A stretch of DNA of 14,348 nucleotides from Candidatus Caenarcanales bacterium (lineage in GTDB: Bacteria > Cyanobacteriota > Vampirovibrionia > Caenarcaniphilales > Caenarcanaceae): positions 1 through 14,348 of the forward strand of contig CANLFK010000038.1 in NCBI GenBank assembly GCA_947489925.1, read 5' to 3'. The position numbers and the translations under genes were made by a program. Every line of letters begins with the position of its first letter. Position 1 is the stretch's first letter. Below the pieces are notes generated by a model. It searched no databases. It saw nothing but the letters and a program-made list of their open reading frames with translations, and was not told the origin of the DNA. Shown in pieces: positions 1-6,542 of the stretch.

Positions 1-79
1 GACCTCTTTTTTTTTCTCTCACAAAATATTTTTTAATTAACAAAAATTGTTTATTATTAATATCGCTGGGATAATTCAT
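1..79 (-). CDS. IS5-family transposase, N-terminal fragment (partial at window edge)
   Basis: The first 26 codons of a transposase begin at ATG 79 on the minus strand. The protein starts MNYPSDINNKQF, followed by LIKKYF and a basic stretch. This matches the usual opening of IS5-type DDE transposases (M-YPSD-T-EQ followed by L/IKP and a Lys/Arg-rich segment). It is open at the window edge, so it is cut by the window and not necessarily broken in the genome. The catalytic DDE residues lie outside. The gene is too short here to judge whether it is intact. Confidence 0.75.
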   Translation of the reverse strand, partial: MNYPSDINNKQFLLIKKYFVREKKRG

Positions 80-130
80 TGTTAGTTTCTTTTGACGACT
101 CTAACTTTAATTTATCTCAGTTTCTACTTT

Positions 131-145
131 TTTTCAGACAGCTTC
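131..145 (-). repeat. IS5-like terminal inverted repeat (left element, outer end at 145)
   Basis: Minus-strand GAAGCTGTCTGAAAA matches plus-strand GAAGCTGTCTTAAAA at 14227-14241 in 14 of 15 positions. Both read inward to a transposase fragment. The outer flank of both copies is TTA. The sequence resembles the GAGGCTGTCT-type ends common in IS5-family elements. Confidence 0.8.
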
Positions 146-240
146 TTAGCTATTGGTCAGGTTGTTTGGGTACTGTTACTTAAAATCCAGAAGTTTTTTC
201 TCAATCTCAATTATTCTTGAAATTATCCTCATTTTGACTT
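146..240 (+). pseudogene. Remnant of a second Rieske oxygenase gene, interrupted by the IS
   Basis: Bases 146-181 match 1737-1772 inside the intact Rieske gene downstream at 34 of 36 positions. The two differences are T/C changes at third codon positions, so the peptide SYWSGCLGTVT is the same. In this copy the next codon is TAA (181-183) where the intact gene has TTT. Weak similarity continues in the same frame beyond the stop: NPEVF and LFLKL here against GPDF and LMFAL there. The left side is cut by the IS5 end at 145. This is a decayed, truncated paralogue fragment with no start codon. The right limit of homology is approximate. Confidence 0.7.
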
Positions 241-248
241 CTTCTTAG

Positions 249-1076
249 ATGTTCCCTTATAATAGAAAACTTAGATATAAACTAGTAGACGGAATGCGGC
301 AACACTTATTAAGAGCGGAAATTATACCCATTCATCAGATAAGCGAATTACTTATTGAAGAAATGTATAAAACTTATATTCATTATTATAGTGGAACTAA
401 TCGCCAAATCTTTAGATCGGACTTTAACAATAAGGATTTTTGTATACTTATATTTAATGAAAATGAAGATAATGCTTTAGTCGGTTTTTCGGCCATTTCA
501 ATCTATATAGAATCAGTCCAGAACGAAAATTTTGGCATTATATATTCAGGAGATACTATTATTAAGCATCAATATTGGGGTTCAAATATTTTGATCAAAG
601 CTTGGCTTAGTTTTGCAGGAGAGGTTTACAGGCAATTCAATTTCATTCCTTGGTATTGGTTACTATTAGTTAAAGGTCATCGAACTTACCGTTATTTGAA
701 TTTGTTTTTTAAAGACTATTATCCACGAGCTGGGGCAAATATACCGGAAAACCTAAGAATGAAAAGAGATTCTATTGCTTTCAAAAGTTTTGGTGAATGC
801 TTTAACTCAAATAGTGCTTTAATAAAATTTCCCGAAACTAAGGGTTATTTGAAAGAAGAATGGAATGGTATAAATGAAAAAACCAAGGATCATAAAGAAG
901 TAAATTTTTTTAAAAGTCAAAATCCAAATTTCAATTCAGGCGATGAACTTGTTTGCTTCTCAGAAATCAGCCCAGAAAATCTGAAGAAAAAATCTTTAAT
1001 AATGTTTAATGACAATTCTTATGCTAAGTTTTTACCGGTAAATTTTACTCAAAAATTAAAAAAAGATTTGATTTAA
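249..1076 (+). CDS. GNAT-like N-acetyltransferase-related protein of unknown substrate
   Basis: 275 residues, soluble, no signal peptide. Residues about 64-115 look like the core of a GNAT fold: a beta segment CILIFNE, a turn, VGFSAISIYIES, then YSGDTIIKHQYWGSNIL (99-115). The last resembles GNAT motif A, where the acetyl-CoA pyrophosphate loop lies, although the canonical Gly pattern is only partly kept. A conserved-looking block follows at about 136-160 (YWLLLVKGHRTYRYL, then FFKDYYPR). The last 80 residues are polar and unassigned. The stop and the next start share a base (TAATG), so it is translationally linked to the Rieske gene. The start has no Shine-Dalgarno; Met16 is an alternative. 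It begins only about 100 bases after an IS end, so its promoter may be new or supplied by the IS. The acyl donor and acceptor are unknown. Confidence 0.6.
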   Translation: MFPYNRKLRYKLVDGMRQHLLRAEIIPIHQISELLIEEMYKTYIHYYSGTNRQIFRSDFNNKDFCILIFNENEDNALVGFSAISIYIESVQNENFGIIYSGDTIIKHQYWGSNILIKAWLSFAGEVYRQFNFIPWYWLLLVKGHRTYRYLNLFFKDYYPRAGANIPENLRMKRDSIAFKSFGECFNSNSALIKFPETKGYLKEEWNGINEKTKDHKEVNFFKSQNPNFNSGDELVCFSEISPENLKKKSLIMFNDNSYAKFLPVNFTQKLKKDLI

Positions 1077-2074
1077 TGCCTACAGTTTTCAATAATCCAT
1101 CATTAATTGCGGAAGGTTGGTATTGGGTAATACCTTCAAAAGAAGTGAAGAAAAAGCAAATTAAGGCTGTAACCGTAGTTGGCAAAGACTTAGCGGTTTT
1201 CCGTACTGAAGCAGGCAAAGTCAGAATTTTTGATGCTTATTGCCCGCATATGGGTTCTCATTTAGCAGAAGGAAAAGTTGAAGGCGAAAATTTGAGATGT
1301 TTTTTTCATCAGTGGAAATATAATTCAGAGGGACAATGCATTGAAATTCCTTGTTTCCAATCTAAGATTCCTGATTCAGCAAAAGTAAAAACTTGGAAAA
1401 CTTATGAAAAATACAATTTAATTTGGCTTTGGCTTGGCGAAGCAGAACCGCCTGAAAAATTTCCTGAAATTCCTGAATTAGAAGGCCAAGAAGTTTTTGT
1501 AATTTTGGGTAAACCATTATTTCATCAATGTCATCCTCATATTGTTATGATTAATGCTATTGATGAGCAACATTTTCATTCAGTGCATAATTTGCCAGGT
1601 TCCAGCTTATTAATGAAATCAAAAATTATCAATCAAAATAATATTCATTTTTTTAATACTGGCAAAGTACCAGGCGATTTGAGCTTATTTTATAAAATAA
1701 TTGCCAAATTTTACGGAGAAGTTTGGACTTATGCTCTCAGCTACTGGTCAGGTTGTTTGGGTACTGTTACTTTTGGGCCAGATTTTTTGCATATGTATTT
1801 AATGTTTGCTTTGCGGCCAACTTTAGACGGGAAAACTGAAGGGCAAACCATTTATATAACGAAAAAAAGAAAAGGCTTTTTAGGTTATTTGATAAACTTG
1901 CTTATCGTTTCAATTACAGCTATCGGCGATCAATACTTTGGAGTTGGCGATACAAAAATTTTCCAGAGTATTAAATTTAATTTTCAAACTCCTTTGCCCC
2001 AAGATAAAACTGTTTCAGACTATATTGCACATTTAAACGGACAAAATTATTTACAAATAAATGCCTCAAAATAA
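1076..2074 (+). CDS. Rieske non-haem iron oxygenase, catalytic subunit (KshA/DAF-36-like architecture)
   Basis: 332 residues. The N-terminal Rieske domain binds a 2Fe-2S cluster through C56-x-H58 and C75-x2-H78 (YCPHMGSHLAEG, then CFFHQWKY). The C-terminal domain carries the mononuclear iron site: D163-x2-H166-x4-H171 (IDEQHFHSVH), with D292 (GVGDTKIFQ) as the likely third ligand at the spacing seen in steroid-type Rieske monooxygenases. The ending (QTPLPQDKTVSDYIAHLNGQ) resembles the PVL..GDGPI..YR.W..Q tail of that group. A hydrophobic stretch near 264-280 (LGYLINLLIVSITAIG) could associate with membrane. Such enzymes use O2 and two electrons to hydroxylate, desaturate or demethylate. The substrate is unknown. 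It overlaps the upstream gene by one base and the downstream gene by 14, so the three form one operon. Electrons probably come from the ferredoxin at 6255-6542. Confidence 0.85.
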   Translation: MPTVFNNPSLIAEGWYWVIPSKEVKKKQIKAVTVVGKDLAVFRTEAGKVRIFDAYCPHMGSHLAEGKVEGENLRCFFHQWKYNSEGQCIEIPCFQSKIPDSAKVKTWKTYEKYNLIWLWLGEAEPPEKFPEIPELEGQEVFVILGKPLFHQCHPHIVMINAIDEQHFHSVHNLPGSSLLMKSKIINQNNIHFFNTGKVPGDLSLFYKIIAKFYGEVWTYALSYWSGCLGTVTFGPDFLHMYLMFALRPTLDGKTEGQTIYITKKRKGFLGYLINLLIVSITAIGDQYFGVGDTKIFQSIKFNFQTPLPQDKTVSDYIAHLNGQNYLQINASK

Positions 2075-2963
2075 TCTTTCAGACCAAGCACCTGATAATA
2101 AGTTTAATAGGATTTTGCATTCTCATAAAAATCTTATTAATTTTCAATTTCCCGCCCAGGAAGATTATGATTTTTACTGGCCAGCTGAGCATTTTGGCTT
2201 AGAAAAATCTAGTCTTTTTAGAGCATTGAGCTTGTTTGAACAAGAAAAAATATTAATTTTGCACTCTAATCATGTATTGAATGAGGCTTATTTTATCGAG
2301 CAAGCGGGTATGAAATTTGCAGCTAAAATGATTTTACAGGCTGAGCTTACGGAGAATGCACAATTTTATTGTTTTATGTCTTCCGATGAAGCTGTCCATT
2401 TGCAAATATTAAAAAAATACCTCAAATTATCAGATTCAAATTTTCTTAAACAAAGCTCTTTTTTGCAATTACTTCATCAAATCATCGAAGAGTTAGAGCC
2501 GCAAAAACTACTTTATTTAGTCCAAATTATTTTGGAAGGTTGGGGACAAAATCATTATTTAAAACTGAGCAAGAGTTGTCTCAATCAGGAATTTAAATCT
2601 GACTTGCAAAAAATTTTGAAAGATGAAGCTTTGCATACTCTTGCAGGAAAAACTTTATTAAAGCCAAAATCCTTTTCTATTGAGCAGAAAACTGATTTAA
2701 TTGACAAATTAAGTGCTTATGCTTCGATGATTAGAAAAGGGGAATTATCATCAATTAAAATAATAGATTTTTCTTTAGGCGGGCTTTCTAAGCAAACTAA
2801 AATTAAATTTTTGGAAGAAATTGATAACTTAAAAACAACACAGAAAAAGCTTGAATTATTAATGAATTTAGCTGCTCAAACTGGAATGGAAGAAATTGTA
2901 CAAAGCGTCTGCGATCGAAATTTATTTGAACCTTGTTCTAATCACGAAACAGTTAATTTTTAG
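2061..2963 (+). CDS. Ferritin-like diiron protein, probable oxygenase
   Basis: 300 residues, mostly helical. The expected carboxylate-bridged diiron ligand set is visible as two repeats with the same spacing: E80 then E110-x2-H113 (SSDEAVHL), and E159 (IILEGWG) then E189-x2-H192 (KDEALHTL). The 30-residue gap in each half is what a four-helix ferritin-like bundle gives. Residues 1-50 are a polar leader and 200-300 a helical tail without recognised motifs. I cannot assign it to a named family; it could be an oxygenase, an N-oxygenase, or less likely a storage or repair protein. Its start lies 14 bases inside the Rieske gene. Its TAG stop overlaps the TAA of the convergent GH3 gene, leaving no room for a terminator. 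Confidence 0.7.
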   Translation: MPQNNLSDQAPDNKFNRILHSHKNLINFQFPAQEDYDFYWPAEHFGLEKSSLFRALSLFEQEKILILHSNHVLNEAYFIEQAGMKFAAKMILQAELTENAQFYCFMSSDEAVHLQILKKYLKLSDSNFLKQSSFLQLLHQIIEELEPQKLLYLVQIILEGWGQNHYLKLSKSCLNQEFKSDLQKILKDEALHTLAGKTLLKPKSFSIEQKTDLIDKLSAYASMIRKGELSSIKIIDFSLGGLSKQTKIKFLEEIDNLKTTQKKLELLMNLAAQTGMEEIVQSVCDRNLFEPCSNHETVNF

Positions 2964-4546
2964 TTTAATATTTCCAAAAGTTTATCGGCTAAATTTAGAT
3001 CTGCAATTAAACAAAAATCCTTTAAGTCTCCAATTTTCATTTGTTTATATTCCGAAAAAAATACTTGCACTTTAGAAAGTAAATCTTTGACTTCTTTAAG
3101 TTCAAGCTGAGAGAGCTGATTTAAACTTCTAGCTAAATTATAATGATGAGATTTTCTTAATTCTTTTTCAAAGTTTTTAGCAAAATTTAAATTAGCAAAA
3201 GTATTATTAGTAATATTTTTCTCGATAATTAAAAAGTATTTATTTACAGTTTTGCCGTCGCTGAATGGTAATAAAAAGCTACAAGAATTAAACTTATTTT
3301 CGTTTTGAACTTCTCGATTTAACTTATAAAAAATCGAATTAATAAAATGTTCAGTAAGTTTTTCACCAACTAAATCAATTGTTTTATTACTTCTCCCTAT
3401 GAATTCTAAACACGGCGTTTTGGTATTTTGAAAGTACTGAATACATTTTACCAAATCACCATTTTTATACCTAAATAATCCACCTTTTTGACTAATAATT
3501 AATTCATAAATATTTCCTATTTCCAAATTTTCAACTAACTTGATATTCCCCTCTGAATCAAGAAATTCAAAAAACACTTCAGTAATTAAAGGCAAATATA
3601 GATTTTCTTTTCCGATTGGAATAGTTAAAGGGGCTTCCGTGCATAAAAGTCCTTTGCCCTGCATTTGTGTCTTGGGAAATAAAGAAGCTAAGTATTTGGC
3701 TGAATTAATAGCTCCCGCTGAAGTCCAACACGAAATTAATTGAAGATTCGGCCAAACTTTTTGCCAATTAATACTTTTTTGCTTTGAAAGTACTAATAAT
3801 TTTTCTCTGCGGCTACTTTTTTTTATTTGAGGAAGTAAAACTAAAAAATTTTTCTTAATATAATCCAAAATAGCCAATAAATATGACGGACTCCAAATAG
3901 ATATTATTTCCAGATTTTCCTCTTCTAATAAGCATAAACTAAGTTTTTCCTGAAAAGAATTTAAATTATTTGTGATAGGAATATTAATGACAAAAAACTT
4001 TAAAACCCAATGCAAAAACTTTCCTAAATACTCAAAATCACTTTTAAAATTGGTTTTATTTTCCTGATAAAATTCAGCCGAAACTGGGGAAATACTAAAG
4101 AAAATTTTGGCTTTTTGTAATTTAATTTTTTGCCCTAAAATTAAGTCTGAGACCCATATTTTAAAGGCATTTTCAAATGATTGAAGTAAATTAGAATTGT
4201 AAGGAATTAATTTTTTATAGCTTGTACTTCCTGAAGTTGTTTCCCAATAAATTGGCTTTTGAGTTATTAATACATTTGGCTGATTTTGTTTTTGCATTTT
4301 AGCAATAAAACTTTTTAAATCTTCATAAACAATGATTGGGACATTTAAGCTGAACTCCAGAAATGTATGATTGCTCGAAATTTTATATTGTTTTCCGTAT
4401 TCAGTTTGGCTTAAATCTTGTAGTAAAGTTTTTAACAGCTTTTGCTGTGTTTTGGCAGGCTCTTTCAGCTTTTGTAAAAATGAATTATAGGTAGATTGCA
4501 AAAATAATTTATTAAAAAACCAAATAATTAAAGTTATAAAATTCAT
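2960..4546 (-). CDS. GH3-family acyl-adenylating amide synthetase
   Basis: 528 residues, matching GH3 enzymes of the ANL superfamily, which adenylate a carboxylate with ATP and couple it to an amino group. Visible motifs in order: phosphate-binding loop ETTSGSTSYKKLIPY (102-116); CTEAP (302-306), in the place of the GH3 Ser/Thr-Glu-Gly element; FRYKNGDLV (358-366); and FIGRSNKTIDLVGEKLTEH (382-400), corresponding to the hinge FLGR-N--L---GEK of the family. The first 15 residues are hydrophobic and may touch the membrane. This is the last gene of the minus-strand operon. Its ATG overlaps the TGA of the acyltransferase gene as ATGA. Bacterial GH3 proteins are common but their substrates are mostly unknown. 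In this context it probably activates the acid that the oxygenases modify. The family call is firm, the substrate unknown. Confidence 0.85.
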   Translation of the reverse strand: MNFITLIIWFFNKLFLQSTYNSFLQKLKEPAKTQQKLLKTLLQDLSQTEYGKQYKISSNHTFLEFSLNVPIIVYEDLKSFIAKMQKQNQPNVLITQKPIYWETTSGSTSYKKLIPYNSNLLQSFENAFKIWVSDLILGQKIKLQKAKIFFSISPVSAEFYQENKTNFKSDFEYLGKFLHWVLKFFVINIPITNNLNSFQEKLSLCLLEEENLEIISIWSPSYLLAILDYIKKNFLVLLPQIKKSSRREKLLVLSKQKSINWQKVWPNLQLISCWTSAGAINSAKYLASLFPKTQMQGKGLLCTEAPLTIPIGKENLYLPLITEVFFEFLDSEGNIKLVENLEIGNIYELIISQKGGLFRYKNGDLVKCIQYFQNTKTPCLEFIGRSNKTIDLVGEKLTEHFINSIFYKLNREVQNENKFNSCSFLLPFSDGKTVNKYFLIIEKNITNNTFANLNFAKNFEKELRKSHHYNLARSLNQLSQLELKEVKDLLSKVQVFFSEYKQMKIGDLKDFCLIADLNLADKLLEILN

Positions 4547-5160
4547 TCCCCAAAAACCTCATTAATCTTCAAATCAGTTATTACTGGTAATATAGAGTTT
4601 TCCTTAATAATACTTCCGGGTCCAAAGCGTGAACCAGCTCCGATAAAACAATTATTTTCAATTTTAATTTTTTTCAATACCAAAATTAATCCTCTCTCAG
4701 ACTTTGTTTTCATAATGACATGTGGCAAAAAAATTACTTTATGACCAATAATTACATTTGAACCTATTTCTAAGCTTGTTCTGTCAAGGATTTCAATTGA
4801 AGGAGTCCAATAAACATTTTTACCAATTTTACTACCCCAAAGCCTTAACCAAAAACTATATAAACCCGGACAAAGCCTCAAAATACCTTCCAAGAAGGGC
4901 AAAGAAATGAATAAAAGCTGAAACTGATGAATACCCCACCAGAAAGTATAATGTTTTGTATTAAGTAAAAATTTTCCTTCTTTATACGGAAAAAAATAAT
5001 TATGAAAATAAAGACATAAAATTGGCAAAAAATAAATACAGAAAGTCACCGCCAAAAGTCCGCCAAGAAAGCTTTGATTAATTAATAAATAAAATGATCC
5101 AATAATCATTAAAAGCTGAAAAACTGGAAAGAAAGAAACTACTCGGGCGGTTTTAGTCAT
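4543..5160 (-). CDS. Membrane-anchored hexapeptide-repeat (left-handed beta-helix) acyltransferase
   Basis: 205 residues. Two hydrophobic helices (about 8-27 and 31-51) probably anchor the protein. A region at 75-105 (WWGIHQFQLLFI, then SFWLRLWGSKIG) leads into hexapeptide-type repeats at about 107-190: IGKNVYW, ILDRTSLEIGSNVIIGH, then IKIENNCFIGAGSRFGPGSII. The repeating I/V-G/E-x-x pattern is that of LbH acetyl/acyltransferases. The membrane anchor and LRLWGSKIGKNV phrase recall the hexapeptide domain found at the end of Pls/PosA-type peptide synthetases; that comparison is from memory. It probably moves an acyl group onto an amine or hydroxyl at the membrane surface. It starts 3 bases after the upstream Rieske stop and overlaps the GH3 start by four bases, so it belongs to the same operon. 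Confidence 0.75.
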   Translation of the reverse strand: MTKTARVVSFFPVFQLLMIIGSFYLLINQSFLGGLLAVTFCIYFLPILCLYFHNYFFPYKEGKFLLNTKHYTFWWGIHQFQLLFISLPFLEGILRLCPGLYSFWLRLWGSKIGKNVYWTPSIEILDRTSLEIGSNVIIGHKVIFLPHVIMKTKSERGLILVLKKIKIENNCFIGAGSRFGPGSIIKENSILPVITDLKINEVFGE

Positions 5161-5163
5161 AGA

Positions 5164-6189
5164 TTATATATAAAAAGAAATTTTAGTTTTTATCTCTGGT
5201 AATTCAGATATATTCTCACCTGCAATGGTTTTATCCCGCAATTCACTAATTAAAGTATGAATCAAATCTGCCTCGGTATCAATGAATTTTTTCTTGAATT
5301 GTTTTATATTTTCAGCTTGTTCCTTCAAAATTTTCAAATCTTGCCTTAAAACTTGTTCAGCCTGATTTTGTACAATTGGTTTGGCAATTTGCGTTAATAA
5401 GCCAAAATTATAACTAATATCGGTATAAACCATTGTTTGCCATTCATCAACTGGCACCGACTGAGAAGTAATTATATACTGACAATTGTTCAAAACTTTA
5501 TAATTAACATTAGTAATATTAGGGGTAATAAAAATATCAGTATGTTTAATTTGCTGTTTTGATGAATTGAAAAACCAATTAAAATTACTTATACTATTTT
5601 CATTTTGATAATTAATATATACTTTTCCATTTTTACTTTCGATAATTGCTTCAATTTTTTGTCCTTTCTCAGAGCGGAAAATGCCAGGATGTACAAAAAC
5701 AGTATGTGGAACATCAATGAAATTTTCAACGCAATTAATAACATTATTCTCAAAAAGGTTTTTAAATCTTACGGTAGCCCAATTTGTGTTTTGATAATAC
5801 GGATAATCAAATGGTTTGTTTTGAGGTAAAACCTGCTCGGAAAGACAAACATAAATATATCCTTGCTTTTCTTCCACTAAAAACTTTTTGGCTTTTAAAT
5901 CTTTTTTTAATAATTTTGATTCATTTCCTTCAGCAGGAATTCGACAAACTTTTGCTTCATTATTATATTTCCAGCCATGGAAAGGACAAACTAAACAACC
6001 ATTTTCAATCCAACCTTCCGATAATTTTCCAGAACGGTGCAAACAATAATCTAATAAAATAATTGCTTTTCCATTTTTATCACGAAAACCAACTAAATTT
6101 TCACCCAATATTTTTCTTTTTAAAGGTTTATCTTTCTTCAATTCAGCAGATTCTGCAAATATATACCAAAAGTTTTTCTCTGCACTCAT
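5164..6189 (-). CDS. Rieske non-haem iron oxygenase, catalytic subunit (second copy in cluster)
   Basis: 341 residues. Rieske cluster ligands are C49-x-H51 (DYCLHRSGKLSEG) and C68-x2-H71 (CPFHGWKY). The mononuclear iron site reads ENFIDVPHTVFVH, giving D159, H162 and H167, with D284 (RQDLKILKEQ) as the third ligand. All expected ligands are present. The phrase ENFxDxPHxxFVHPG is typical of Rieske monooxygenases acting on hydrophobic or aromatic substrates. It is only distantly similar to the Rieske protein at 1076-2074, so the two are unlikely to be simple recent duplicates and may act at different steps. It sits third in the minus-strand operon, 65 bases after the ferredoxin gene and 3 bases before the acyltransferase gene. 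No reductase domain is fused to it, so it needs an external electron donor. Confidence 0.87.
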   Translation of the reverse strand: MSAEKNFWYIFAESAELKKDKPLKRKILGENLVGFRDKNGKAIILLDYCLHRSGKLSEGWIENGCLVCPFHGWKYNNEAKVCRIPAEGNESKLLKKDLKAKKFLVEEKQGYIYVCLSEQVLPQNKPFDYPYYQNTNWATVRFKNLFENNVINCVENFIDVPHTVFVHPGIFRSEKGQKIEAIIESKNGKVYINYQNENSISNFNWFFNSSKQQIKHTDIFITPNITNVNYKVLNNCQYIITSQSVPVDEWQTMVYTDISYNFGLLTQIAKPIVQNQAEQVLRQDLKILKEQAENIKQFKKKFIDTEADLIHTLISELRDKTIAGENISELPEIKTKISFYI

Positions 6190-6254
6190 TTTATTTTCAT
6201 TTCACAAATTCTAACTATTTAGATTAATTATAGACAAATTAAAACTTAAATCTT

Positions 6255-6542
6255 TTAAATAGTTTTAATTGATATATTAGATTGAAGCCTGACTTGGCAA
6301 GCTAAGCGAGCTTTTTGATTGTTAGGGGCATAAATACTCAAAGCTTCTTCTTCAATTTCATTTGGAATATTTAATTTACCAGCTGAGTCAATAATTTCAA
6401 TTAAACAAGTTCCGCATAATCCAGTCCTACAGCCAAATAAAACTGGTGAATTGCTAGCATTTAATTCATCCGCCAAATTACTATTTTCGGGCATCTCACA
6501 CGGTAAGTATTCAGTATCGGGAAAACAAATTTTATATTTCAT
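6255..6542 (-). CDS. Plant-type 2Fe-2S ferredoxin
   Basis: 95 residues. Cluster ligands C38, C43, C46 (GCRTGLCGTC) and C82 (ARLACQV) give the C-x4-C-x2-C ... C pattern of plant/cyanobacterial-type ferredoxins, and the length is normal for a stand-alone domain. It should carry single electrons from a reductase to the oxygenases encoded around it; it is the only electron-transfer protein in the cluster. It overlaps the end of the AurF-like gene by 11 bases, which ties the two together in translation and suggests the AurF-like enzyme is one direct partner. No ferredoxin reductase is encoded in the window. Confidence 0.9.
   Translation of the reverse strand: MKYKICFPDTEYLPCEMPENSNLADELNASNSPVLFGCRTGLCGTCLIEIIDSAGKLNIPNEIEEEALSIYAPNNQKARLACQVRLQSNISIKTI

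Larger units (their letters stand above)
1..145 (-). mobile_element. IS5-family insertion sequence, 5' end only (runs off the left edge)
   Basis: Read on the minus strand from 145, this starts with a terminal inverted repeat (GAAGCTGTCTGAAAA) and, after about 50 bases, an ATG at 79 that opens a transposase N-terminus reading to the window edge. The same 15-base repeat, with one mismatch, ends the transposase fragment on the right of the window, which fixes the boundary at 145. The bases just outside it (146-148, TTA) fit the short T-N-A target typical of several IS5 subgroups. Only the first part of the element is present. Boundary and family are well supported; the subgroup is not. Confidence 0.8.

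Noticed and set aside
61..183. Open frame running through the IS end into the Rieske scrap
   Set aside because: It crosses the IS boundary at 145, has no start codon and encodes part of the inverted repeat; it is accidental.
3540..3743. 67-residue open frame opposite the GH3 gene
   Set aside because: Antisense shadow of the coding frame with no start signal or motif.
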